From Dipylidium caninum (taxonomy: Eukaryota; Platyhelminthes; Cestoda; Cyclophyllidea; Dipylidiidae), in NCBI GenBank assembly GCA_017562135.1, contig QEYB01001053.1, positions 124,001 to 188,000 on the forward strand: a stretch of 64,000 nt of DNA. Direction: 5' to 3'. The notes under the pieces were generated by a model. It was not told the origin of the DNA. It made no database searches and saw nothing but the letters and a program-made list of their open reading frames with translations. Shown piece by piece: positions 1 to 9,700 of the stretch. Positions within the stretch are counted from its first letter, which is position 1. The number at the start of each line of letters is the position of its first letter. Made by a program: the position numbers and the translations under genes.

Positions 1-149
1 ACTGGTTGTCAGGGCGGACTATCGTACAAAGTGGAACGTAAAATGGCGACAAACCGTCCAACGCAACTGCGCAGGCCACAGAGTAGCCTTGTGAAAAAGA
101 AAGTCAACCGAGTGACAATCGAGTGAGTGCTGCCAGTGGCGAAGATTAC

Positions 150-879
150 CTGATGCATTGCGGACGAGGGGCCGCATTTGCGTGCGTTTCATCATACTGT
201 CGTATTGCACTTCCATAATCTAAAGCACAAAACAAGAAAAGGCGCCTTTATCGCTGGCGAGAATGCAGGCGAGCGGAGGATTAATGCTGTCCGGACAGCC
301 CGGAGCCCTGAAACTGCCCCCATTTCAGGTGAGAGGGTGAAAAGTCTGGCGATTACTTCGTGGCAATCCCTACGCAAGTCTTTCGGTGGACATCCGACAC
401 GCCCCCGCCCCCCCCCCCTCCGATTCATGAAAATGGCTTTCTTGGGAGGAGTGACACCCAACCCCTGCAGAGAACCTTAAATCAGCCTAATTTTTGCCAG
501 TTTGAGCGGACAAAGAGCACATGAACACAAAAAAGGGGCTTTTACAGACCGGCGGGGGCATCGAAGCGCGGATTGAAGACGAAGACGAAGGGGGGGGGAA
601 GTGGGAGGCAGAGAGCCCCACATACCTGGTTAATACAATTGGCGGAGGCGGAGGTGAGCGTGGTGCCCACGCAGAGGGCGAGGAGGGAGGCAGCGGGGTG
701 GGAGAGGAAGGCCTCGCAGACCAGAGGCGAGGGCGCCGCCAGGACACAACCGGCCAGCGCGGTGGACACCACCAGACCGGTGAGACGCGCCTTCGACAGG
801 GCCGCCCACACGCCCATCCACTTGACCACGCCACGGCGGCTCTGGCCACAACCGACCGCGGGGCGGATCACACTCTTGG
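150..879 (-). CDS. COX10: COX10-like protohaem IX farnesyltransferase, internal exons (partial at the left edge)
   Basis: Two exons of a haem O synthase, the mitochondrial inner-membrane enzyme that adds the farnesyl tail to haem B on the way to haem A of cytochrome c oxidase. Exon 879-626 reads on the minus strand after a good acceptor (tgtgtgtgcag at 880 upward). It encodes the first conserved membrane helix (LSKARLTGLVVSTALAG) and the stretch ending in SASANCINQ, then donor gtatgt. Exon 219-150 encodes EVQYDSMMKRTQMRPLVR, matching the family's DxxMxRTxxRPL prenyl-diphosphate-binding motif (D and R/T conserved), then donor gtaatc. The phases agree: exon 879-626 ends at phase 0. The rest of the catalytic domain lies off the left edge. 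The N-terminal exons, with a mitochondrial presequence expected, should lie above 879 but were not resolved. The family assignment is firm; exact outer boundaries are not. Confidence 0.88.
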
Positions 880-1048
880 CTGCACACACAGACACACAAG
901 TCAAGGCCAGCGGGTGAGAGTTCACCGGACTCCAACTACCCTGCTTAAAACTGGCTTTTCGGTATCTTTGACTCTCACTTTGGGGCTCTGGCACCTAAAG
1001 CAGCTTCGACAAGCGGTGAATCTTCCCCACGACCTTTAAACCACCTTC

Positions 1049-1740
1049 CTAGATGTCAAGTAGATCCGCCTCGAGTAGGCGTCTCCTCGTATTTCCATGC
1101 CTTGGGAATTTGGAGCGTTTTAGAGACGTCCCAAGTGGTACATCAATTTGAGCTTTAGTAAGGCTGTCGACACTAATAGCCTCACAAGAAGGGTGGCAGC
1201 TCGTGTGAATTACTTGGTAAGTGCACTCAGACCTCCGATTGGAATGCACAAGTTGTTCGCTTTCCTCTATTTTTACTGGCGAATTGGCATATCTTTGGAA
1301 GCAGGCCGCAAGTCTGTGTAAAAGTTTACTCGAATGAAGAAGTTCTCTCTCCTCCTCCCCAACACAAGGATTAATGCCAAAAGAAACTGGGCCGAATAGA
1401 TAAATTAGCAGCCAGTTTGTTATTATAAACACCAAATTAACCAGAGACAGACTTAGGCAAGACATCTGCAGGAACTGGTAAACAATTACTCTTAGTTTAT
1501 TTTAAGAGGGAAATGCTCATCTGTGTTGTAATTACTGCTCCAAGTCTCTAAGCGTTGGGTTACCGACCCAATGAGTAAAAGAAGAGGCTTTCCTGTTGCC
1601 CCGAATCAACAATAAGAGTTGGAGCGTCCTCTCCAGATACAAAAAAACTTCACACTTACAATCTTCAAGTACAGCGACAGCAGGAACAAAGGGGGCAGAC
1701 ACCGGCACCACCAAGGACGAAGTTAGCAGGGGTGAGTTGC
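1049..1740 (-). other. Unassigned exon-like segments, possible COX10 N-terminal exons
   Basis: The stretch between the recognised COX10 exons and ARMC7 holds an open minus-strand frame at 1465-1049. Its hydrophilic middle part (around 1320-1215, after a cacag acceptor) could be an N-terminal COX10 exon. A perfect gtaagt donor lies on the minus strand at about 1662. COX10 N-termini are poorly conserved, so neither can be assigned. A minus-strand AATAAA (TTTATT at 1496-1501) lies between them and could equally end ARMC7. Confidence 0.25.
1496..1501 (-). terminator. Possible poly(A) signal for ARMC7
   Basis: AATAAA on the minus strand, about 420 bases after the ARMC7 stop codon. It is the first such hexamer downstream that I see. 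It is a plausible site only. Confidence 0.3.
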
Positions 1741-1920
1741 CCGAAGGCGACTAGAAAGGGAAAAATTCAGATGGTAAGAAGACTTGTAAGTGTCTATCAC
1801 CTACCCTATCGAAATTGGAACAATGTCGGGAGGCATAGCAAAAGCGAATTCTGGTTCGAAGAAAGGGCGAAAGATGTTGGCGGATGAGAAGAGGAAGGAT
1901 GCGATGGACATTGAAGAGAG

Positions 1921-2637
1921 TCATTGCGGAGCACTGTCGACAGATTCGCCGCAACAATCACAGAGGAAGATCTCCGAAAGGTTCCGAAGTCGTGGGTCTA
2001 CGACACTTTTGCCGAGGAAACTGCGTGCAACTTCAGTCACAACGGGGAAGTTGGCGCGAATAGCGGCGTGAAAGGCAGCGGTCGAACAGTTGGGCTCGAA
2101 GAAGACACAATCACGCTCTTGCAGGTGGACAGAGGGCGCACAGAGGTGAACAAATATAGTTAGACAGTTAACCAAGGTGCCAGCATCGAGGGTGGATGAC
2201 TGTAGACAGCTAAAGAGGGGCGATAGTTGTTGTTGGTTGTGGGAAAAACGAATTCGCAACTCCTGTGAACTGGTAACCAAATTACAAAGTCCGGCAACAG
2301 CCAAAGAGAGGAGTTTTGTAGAGGGCGATGAGGTGAATTGAAGATTTTCGCGGATGACTTCTAGTGAAATGAGATGAACGTCGAGACTGAGAAGGTGGGG
2401 GCAGTTTCGGGGATCGTGTGCGAAGTTACCGAGATTGGCGAGAATCTAAAATAATGGGGTGGGAAAGAGTGTTACCTGTTGCTTGTAATCGATTAAATTG
2501 GTAACACATAACTCATTGACAAGATTCTCTAGATATTGAAGTCTCTCAACGCTGCCAGGAGCGGCACGACCGACGCTTCTGCGCAACTCGGGATCTACAC
2601 GACAGCGACGAGATTTTTTCTGCTTGCTCGAGGACAT
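1921..2637 (-). CDS. ARMC7: Armadillo repeat-containing protein 7 (ARMC7)
   Basis: Two exons, 2637-2476 and 2445-1921, separated by a 30-base GT-AG intron (gtaaca...tttag) that carries an in-frame stop. The spliced protein is 228 residues; human ARMC7 is about 198. Matches to the family, in order: VDPELRR near the N-terminus, RLQYLENLVNELC, then ILANLGNFAHDPRN directly after the splice (human has VLANLANFAYDP), SLAVAGLCNL, TLVNCLTIFVHL and the C-terminal signature RLRNLSEIFLCDCC (human RLRNLAQIFLEDFC). ARMC7 is a small armadillo protein reported with spliceosome-associated factors; its exact role is poorly defined. The start is the first ATG, only four bases after a splice-acceptor-like tag at 2642-2643. 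The protein is longer than the human one because of an extra basic N-terminus (SSKQKKSRR) and an insertion near the middle. No defect is seen. Confidence 0.9.
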
Positions 2638-2640
2638 TCA

Positions 2641-2660
2641 CCTACACAAAAATAACCACA
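2641..2660 (-). promoter_or_regulatory. Splice acceptor 4 bases before the ARMC7 start
   Basis: On the minus strand a T-rich tract (ttatttttgtgtag) ends in AG, leaving only GTGA before the ARMC7 ATG. This suits a spliced-leader trans-splice acceptor or the end of a 5' untranslated intron. The sequence alone cannot separate the two. Confidence 0.4.
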
Positions 2661-4254
2661 TGTGCCAACTCTTTTAAGAGTTGTCAGTAATCTAGAATTC
2701 CACTTCGATCAAGATTAAGAGCGCTCGCACAGCAAGCTCAGGTAAAAAACTTCGGACAGAATATCATAGATATGATTAATGAACAAGATAACCCAAAAAA
2801 ATAACTCTGACAACTCAAAATAATCTAATCATGGGTCTTCGATGAAAAACACCAAAAATTCCCCCAATCAGACTGGCAAAACCCAAAAGTGGAAGCTAAC
2901 CGAACACCTCGTGAAGACCGATAAAAGGTGTAGCCAAAGAGAAGAGAAAAATCAACCAATGAGAATCGAAAGATGAACATTATCTAAAACAGTTTTATAT
3001 GCAAAAGTATATGTAAATTCTGCAAGGCACTTAGAAGTGGTGCACATGCAACAAAATGTTTGGTAGTATACTTACGTAAATTTTGATTATAACTTACATT
3101 GAGCAATCAGCGGGTCATAGCTTCCGGGGTAAATTAGATTTAAATTAGAGTGGGTTGGTTAGATCCAATTTTACCTACACGTTGGCCCTGTAGAAGTTAT
3201 AACTATCAGTCAAAGCGTGGTTCTGGTTTTTACACCAACCAAGCCACGTATTGGATTCCCACCCGTAGAGATTTATACCCCAGGAGGGGAGAATCTGATA
3301 GGTGGACACGGCTCAAAACTTAGAACTAAAGAACGGTGAGGTAGCGCTCTTGGTGACGGGCACGAATAGCTTAAATGAAATGAAACCATTTCCTCGACCC
3401 ATACGTTTGTGCCAAAATTCTATAAAGAAAATCATATTGAACCCTATGAATCCAAATTACATGTGCGAAATTGGAGCAGTTTCCGCAACATAAATCAAGT
3501 AAGGTTTTCCATTTACGTTGCCAGCATGGCGAGCGCCTGGTTCTATTCAAGCTTCCAAATTTTCCAAGAGTTATCGGTACTGCCACCAGTTTACACATAT
3601 CTTCCTTCGAAAACAGCAGGACTAGCGATCATGATATCCCTTGGCCATCAAACTATCCTTGATGAAGCCTTATATAGGGAGACATTTGGTTCCATGTCTG
3701 TAACACGGAGAAAATCTGAATGCGTTCATTTTCTGCACCTCTGATTTAATAGGAGCGACGGGTTCCGATAGAAATAAGACAGGCCCACAGACTGTTCCCA
3801 GCATCTAGGATAACCACACAGCTGCAATCCTTTTTGAAATTATGACATACACACAATAGACCACTGTTCACGTACTGCATTCAGATACTCAATATTTTAC
3901 CCTACCAAATGCAATTATCCACCATTAGCTCATTTTTAAAACTCTAACTAAAATTATTGTTGGATACCAGCATCCTTAATTTTGTAATTAAGATTTGTTC
4001 TGTTGAAACGCCAATTCTTTATTGACACCATAAATTGTTCTGCGCTCTTTATTCTCGGAAGTCTCGTGTGCCGTATGGTACTTTATTTCGTCTTCGCCGC
4101 AGTAGTCATCTTCTTGATACTCGTATTCATTAATAACTTTTTGTATGAAAACCGTTGTGATTATACCAGTACAACTTCCAGTCTCATGGCAGTTTATTCG
4201 AATTCTAATCTCGACGCCTTTCCTGGCATCCATGATAACTTATTTGTGCCTTTG

Positions 4255-4272
4255 TTTCTTGAACGCTTTTAG
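4255..4272 (+). promoter_or_regulatory. Splice acceptor 5 bases before the STMP1 start
   Basis: A pyrimidine-rich run (tttgtttcttgaacgctttt) ends in AG at 4271-4272, leaving AGAAA before ATG. This is compatible with spliced-leader addition or a 5' untranslated intron. Confidence 0.4.
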
Positions 4273-4277
4273 AGAAA

Positions 4278-4469
4278 ATGCTGAAGATGTTGGTTAGCTT
4301 CTGTGTCGGTTTCTATTCTGGGGCCTATTACCAGGATAAATATACGGTATTTTGGTCTCTTCACTAATTGCTTCATTCCCCCCTGTAGGTGGCGCCTGTA
4401 CGAGAGCCGAAGGAAATCTTCGAAAAAGCAGTCGAAATTGTGAATAACTTCATTAATGGAAAGAAATAG
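4278..4469 (+). CDS. STMP1: Short transmembrane mitochondrial protein 1 (STMP1-like micropeptide)
   Basis: A 49-residue protein from two exons, 4278-4346 and 4389-4469, joined at phase 0 across a 42-base GT-AG intron with a C/T-rich end (cccccctgtag). The N-terminal half, MLKMLVSFCVGFYSGAYYQ, is one membrane helix with the small-residue spacing of vertebrate STMP1 (which starts [20 protein letters not shown]). The C-terminal half is an amphipathic helix (PKEIFEKAVEIVNNFINGKK), as in the 47-residue human protein. STMP1 is an inner mitochondrial membrane micropeptide linked to respiratory complexes and mitochondrial dynamics. The start is the first ATG, 5 bases after a cttttag acceptor. Length, order and both ends agree with the family, so the call is fairly firm despite the small size. 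An AATAAA follows at 4517, and ELP6 follows on the same strand. Confidence 0.8.
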
Positions 4470-4516
4470 TTTTGTTGTGATTCCAAATCCTTGCCTCGTT
4501 ACACAGTATATTGCGC

Positions 4517-4522
4517 AATAAA
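4517..4522 (+). terminator. Poly(A) signal of STMP1
   Basis: AATAAA located 48 bases after the STMP1 stop, the expected place for the cleavage signal of this very short transcript. Confidence 0.6.
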
Positions 4523-4928
4523 ATTTCCGGTGCTCTTTCCTATTTTCCCTCATTTTAGTTTACTTTGCCCGTCAACTGTATCCTCCTCCTCGTGCTTGTA
4601 TTGTAATTGCTTATTAATTTGTACGTCATTTACCCAATATTGTTGATTGTCTCGGTTTGAGTATTGGTGTTGATATTGAGTGGTATGGCTAACAACTCGG
4701 TTTGCAATTATTATTCAGTTTGCTTTTGCGCCCTTATTATTGATACATGAAATTATGGTGCAAGCTCGTGAGCCAGGCCGATACATTCGTTAGTTGGAAT
4801 GTTTTACGAAAACCACATTCGTAGCTAACTTCGATTTGGCATGCCCATTTGCTATTTCCTCTTTAGGTTTGTGCGATCCCCCTCAGGCCCTATTCGTCGA
4901 CTGCAAATACGCTCTTCTGTTCAGATTG

Positions 4929-5863
4929 ATGGATCTTTCCAATATTTTAACACAACAATTATGTATATCGAAGAATTGTGCTACACCCTGCCTCATTTTT
5001 ATCACCAGCCGTGGGTTATCTGTCTCCCACGAAGAGACTTTAGTCACCACTGTCTCCAGTCTCTTAAGTGGTGGCGATGAGAACATTCAGGGCCACTAAA
5101 AGCCTCTTCATTGCTGCCAAGCATCCGGCAACCCGTTACAGGGCTTTTCTTGATCCCCTCCTTCGTCGATCAGCTGAAAAACACGAAATGATTTTTGTTG
5201 ACGTAGCGGAGGAGTTTCTTGGTCCCACAATCGGCCAACATGGTGAAAATCTCTACAACAGCCTCTGTCAACGTGTTAGTTATTTTCCTGAAGCAACAAT
5301 TTTCTATGCTCTCAGTAGTGGCTTTCTGTGAGGCGAATTAAATTTTATGCATGTTCTTTGCCCTCTTTAGGTCACGGACTTAATCACTTCAGCATGCGAT
5401 CAACGCAAATGTCTCGTCCTCATTGACGACTTAGTAGTTTTGGGAGATCTCGGAGTTCCCGCGGATAGGCTACTTCGTTTTCTCCTCGTTTCTTCCCTAC
5501 ATTCTCTCGTCATCGGCTATCGTGCCACTTGCGACGGCATTAACGATGATTTCCTCTTCCATTTGGCTCATAGACGTGCCGAAGTCTGTTTGGACTTGAC
5601 ACCCTTGGACACCGGCTACTCGGCTGCGATTGACGGACAGGTAGGCTGTCGGGATTCCAGCATTATCACCTCGAGCAGTCTCCGTTCTAATTCCTTTCTC
5701 TCTCTCTCTCTCTCTCTCGCTCCACTGAAAGCTGGTGATTTCTCAAGGAAATACTCGAGGACGTCCTGGGAGCAGTCGTAATAAGCCGGCGAAATACCAC
5801 TTTCGTGCCGAGGGTCGGTCCATTCGGTGCTTTCCTCCTGGAGCCTCTGACCTAGTCAGTTGA
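4929..5863 (+). CDS. ELP6: Elongator complex protein 6 (ELP6), with one apparent +1 frameshift
   Basis: RecA-like subunit of the Elp456 ring of Elongator, the complex that modifies wobble uridines of tRNAs. Exons: 4929-5274, 5371-5640 and 5732-5863, with 96- and 91-base introns, both phase 0. Family matches: MDLSNIL at the N-terminus (human VELNNLL), SLFIAAKHPATRYRAF (first strand and helix), VLIDDLVVLGDLG (Walker-B-like strand; human VLLVDDLSVLLSLG), HLAHRRAEVCLDL and AIDGQ, then the last exon LVISQGN...YHFRAEGRSIRCFPPGAS, matching the human C-terminus. The frame breaks once: bases 5091-5097 contain one base too many (stop TAA at 5097). Dropping one base joins both parts, makes exon 1 end at phase 0 and gives 248 residues against 266 in human. 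A sequencing error is likely; a real null allele is possible. A ctttag acceptor lies at 4866, 62 bases before ATG. Confidence 0.82.
5695..5718 (+). repeat. (CT)n microsatellite serving as polypyrimidine tract
   Basis: About 12 CT units immediately before the acceptor of the last ELP6 exon (AG at 5730-5731). It may act as the polypyrimidine tract. Confidence 0.75.
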
Positions 5864-5980
5864 ACGGGTCCACGGGAGGGCGTCGCGAGCGCATGTTGCT
5901 CCTGACCTCGACCCTTTAACGGTGCAATGGTTGAAACATCAGTAATTTCACCGTGTACATTAGTTGACAAGACACTTTTC

Positions 5981-5986
5981 AATAAA
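5981..5986 (+). terminator. Poly(A) signal of ELP6
   Basis: AATAAA about 118 bases after the ELP6 stop, followed by a T-rich stretch (cctttttttcctgtctgg) typical of a downstream element. Confidence 0.6.
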
Positions 5987-6012
5987 AAAGACCTTTTTTT
6001 CCTGTCTGGTCC

Positions 6013-6270
6013 TTAATTTAATTGCATCGGCCGAGAATCATTTAACTTTACTTGCGAACTCTGCAGTCTGGAGGGCAGGTCGCTTCCGATCCCGTCGTAT
6101 GGCCTCTCTACGACTACTTTGTCCGTTTCGGCATGAATGACTTTGTCAATCCGAAATGTCAACGCGTCTTCTCCACCACAACTGGGACAAAAGCCATTCC
6201 ACTCCGAAAAACAAAGGCTGAAATGCGCAGTGGCCTCCGTCTCGTTGTTGTCAGATGCAGGTGAGTCCAT
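6013..6270 (-). CDS. Uncertain 85-residue reading frame (or a plus-strand exon at 6068-6260)
   Basis: The interval between ELP6 and the Na+/H+ exchanger reads well on both strands, and I cannot decide which is real. Minus: ATG at 6270 in good context (aaaaATGG) to a stop at 6013, with a CxxC pair (FCPSCGGEDAL) and the segment IDKVIHAETDKVVVERPYDG. Plus: an internal exon bounded by a ctctgcag acceptor (about 6067) and a perfect gcag|gtgagt donor (about 6260), reading WPLYDYFVRFGMNDFVNP. I recognise neither protein. The plus exon could be an upstream exon of the exchanger gene; the minus frame could be a separate small gene convergent with ELP6. No function is proposed. Confidence 0.3.
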   Translation of the reverse strand: MDSPASDNNETEATAHFSLCFSEWNGFCPSCGGEDALTFRIDKVIHAETDKVVVERPYDGIGSDLPSRLQSSQVKLNDSRPMQLN

Positions 6271-6701
6271 TTTTAGCCTTTTTACTTTCTATAATTGTTT
6301 GGTATCTAACCTTGGCGCATAATGACACTCCGGTGTATATGTGTCAACACCCTTAGTGTAATTTGTTTAGACCGGGGGTAAACAAGTCGGGACATGCCTC
6401 AACTGGGCGAATCCGACGCGACAGAACGACTGGAAGGTGGCAGTTCCCCACAGGCCTCGTGATTCCAAGTCAGCCTGGCCGATGGGGGCGAGGATTACCT
6501 CACCGCGTCTGTTCCACGCGGCCGCATGACCGGGCGTCGGGAGAGGCTTTGTGCCGCGGTTGAGTGGCCGGGAGGCTGGGCGGGACGTCCGCCGGTCGAG
6601 CCGCGGGGATCGATTGGAGCGCGGACGACCGTCGTGCCGGCCGCCATGTGCCGCGAGGTCGCGTGGCGCTCCAGTCGCGGCGACTTCACCGCAAGTGGAG
6701 C

Positions 6702-9700
6702 ATGAGCGAGAACTCGTCGCAAGCCTTCACCGAGTACACGGACGACCTGACCGACACCACAACCGCCCCCAGCACTGCCTTTACGGTGGCCAAATCACCG
6801 TGGAGTGAGGCCGGCTACTTCAATGGAAATGGTTTGTTCTCCCCTTTTTCTCGTCAATCATTGCTGCAGGAATGACACTTTCTTTCACATTTTTTTTGAC
6901 TCCCGGTCTTGTGTACTTCAAGTTGACTTCCCACCACGCCGTCTGGAGATTCTCTTTTTTTGCCATCTTTTTCTTTACCGCCGATGCTTTTGATTGGCCT
7001 ACGGGAGGTGGAAAGCCCCCCCCCCGTTTACCCCCATTTGGAGGAGCTTCAATGGTCCCTTTGGCGTCGCCATGGGAGACGGAGTTGAGGCAAGGCAGGC
7101 CAAGACGCGCTCCTCTCCCTCGTTCAGCGGGGAGCGACACGTCGTTGGTGGCTGCATCCGCTCCATGCCGCGTCTGATGTGCCTCCTCGCCGCCTGCGGT
7201 CCACACGTTCTCACTAACTTTTTTGCACCTCTCGGAGGCAACCACACAGTCCGAGCTGCGAGAAACACACCACATCGTGTTCAACAACGACGACTCGAGT
7301 GTGGCAGACCGTAGCGTCGGAAGATGCTCCCTCGTCGCCGACTGGAAGGCTTCTTTCGTTGCAGTTGGCGACGAGACGCCCGCTCCCTCCCCCCGCGTAC
7401 CGCCCTCCGGTCCACCGCCTCGCCTCCAGCGCTGTCGAGGCTGCGCTCTGCAATCGCAGGCGGAGTCGGTCCCACTCCACCTGGCTGCCCTGTTGGCGGG
7501 CGGACGGACGGACGGACGGACGGGCCGAGTTGAGTTGAGGCTACAGCAGAAACCTCCTCGAGGCCAGCTCCCGACTCCGCTCGTGTGGGCCTGCAAACCT
7601 TTTTCCTATCCGCCTGGCGAATTACATGACGTGAACTCGTATCCTCGTCTTCATCACGACCTTCCAGTAGTTGTGTCCTCGTCTCGCCTCTTGCGTCTTG
7701 CACAGAACCCCGCTTTAACCCTCGCCTTGGCAACAAAGACGCCTCCCCCTTACACTGTCTCAATGACAGTGTCAAGCCCCTCCTCCTCCTCCTCCCCCCC
7801 CGTTCCCCGTCGCCGAAATCCTCCCTGTCGAGGCGGAGTTGTCGCCTGAAAGCTATGAAACGGGCATTTAGTGTAGGTGGGAAACAAAAGTCGCAATTTT
7901 TTGCGTTTTTCATTATATTCGGTCGGAAATAACTTCCATTGGCACCTACGACTTTTTTTGATGCTAGCAATTTGGCTATCGTATTTACTTTCTCTTTACG
8001 AATAATTCGTGCATGCTTGATAGTCTGTCGAGAGCAAATGAAGCTGGGAGCCGCGTCCTGGGTCTTATTTCCACTCGCCGAAATCCACTTCCCCATCACA
8101 ACTGGCGGTTGACGGTGCTCAAACTGCTTTCGGAAGGATAAAAATAGGCAAAGTCTAATGAAGGAGTGAGGAGGGGATACCTTCTCCCAGCGCTCCTTTC
8201 ATACTTTCCGACCTGTTGAAAGGCCCTGGAGACGGTGAGAAATCCGTCTCACCTTTACCTTCCGCCTCAGCGTGGAGCGTCACTGGCAGGCGAGTGTGAC
8301 TGACGTCTTTGACAGCACGCGGCTGTCTGTGCTGCCGGTCGGTCGGTCGGTCTGTCGGTCGGTCGGTCGGTCGGTCGGTCGGTCGGTCGGGCGGGCAGAA
8401 GCGTTTGGCGTGGCCGCGAGACAGTCCCCTTTTAACTTGAACAACCTCCGCCCCTCCTAAAAGCTCCCAATCGCTTTTTCTCACCGCCGTGGCAACCAGG
8501 CAGCCGGCTGGAGATGTTCGGCCCCTCGTACTCGCTCTCCCTCCTGGCGGCGTGGCAACCGCGCCACGCGTTGCACTACTTCTCCGTCCTCCTCATCGTC
8601 ATCACCATCCTCCTCCTCCGCGTCCTCAACGTGGTCATCCGCCGCCTCGTCACCACCGCGGTGCCCGAGTCCCTCGTCGCCATCTGCGCGGGCGCGAGCA
8701 TCGGCTTCCTGCTGACGCCGCTGCGCAACGTCTACTGCTGCCTGTGGACCCTCACTCCCACCCTCTTCTTCATGCTCCTCCTGCCGCTGTGCATCTTCGA
8801 CGCCGCCTACAACCTCTACAACCGCGCCTTCGGCGACTGCATCGGCGCCGTCATTGTCTACGCCCTCTGTGCCACCGTCCTGAATATGATCCTCATCGGC
8901 TGCCTCCTCGTGGGCGCCGAGAGCGCGGGCCTCTTTCGCGCCGAGGGGCTGGTCTTCGGCACGCAAGTCCTGATGCTCTACTCCTCCCTCATCATCGCGG
9001 TGGACCCGGTGGCCGTGTTGATGCTCTTCCAGGAGATCGGTGTCGACCCCAATCTCTACTTCCTGGTGTTGGGCGAGTCCCTCCTCAACGACGCGGTCAC
9101 TGTGGTGCTCTACAAAATTGTCGTCAACTTCCTCGGACGCGACAACGTCACCGCGCACGACATTCTCATTGGCATCGCCGCCTTCTTCATCATCAACGCC
9201 GGCGGCATCCTCGTCGGGGTGGTTTTTGGCGTGATCTCCTGCCTCATGACGAGGATTCCAACCAATCTGGAGGTCGTCTTTCTCTTCGTCGCCAACTACG
9301 CCGCCTACCTGTTGAGCGACGTCCTCGGCTGGTCGGGCCTCGTGGCGATGATCACCTCGGGCATGATTCAAAGCAGCTATGCCTTTCAGAACCTCAACAA
9401 AGTCGACATGGAGACGTGTCGCACCCTGGCGAGGATGTTGGCCGACCTCTGTGAGGGCGTCATCTTCCTCCTCATCGGCATGCAGGTCACCTCGGGCAAC
9501 CTCTACTGGCACACCTCCTTCATACTCTACCAACTTGTCGTCTGTCTGGTCGTCCGCGCCGCGGTCGTCTTCGGACTGACCTGGTGCCTCAATCGCTGGG
9601 ATGTCAATTATGCCCGAATCACCCTCACGGAGCAGTTCATCCTCGCCTACGGGGGCCTGAGAGGCGCGGTCGCCCTCTCCCTCGTCTACATGATCGACCC

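Larger units (their letters stand above)
2638..4277. other. Divergent intergenic region between ARMC7 and STMP1
   Basis: AT-rich spacer that must hold the promoters of both flanking genes. An 11-base inverted repeat (aactcttttaagagtt, about 2669-2684) lies just upstream of ARMC7. A plus-strand frame at about 3404-3499 followed by a 26-base gtaagg...ccag gap and a second frame at 3526-3662 (reading HGERLVLFKLPNFPRV) looks protein-like but matches nothing I know, and the gap is shorter than normal introns. Nothing else is recognised. Confidence 0.3.

Noticed and set aside
8337..8390. Tandem array that could be mistaken for a CRISPR-like or coding repeat
   Set aside because: Plain tetranucleotide microsatellite without unique spacers, in a eukaryotic intron.
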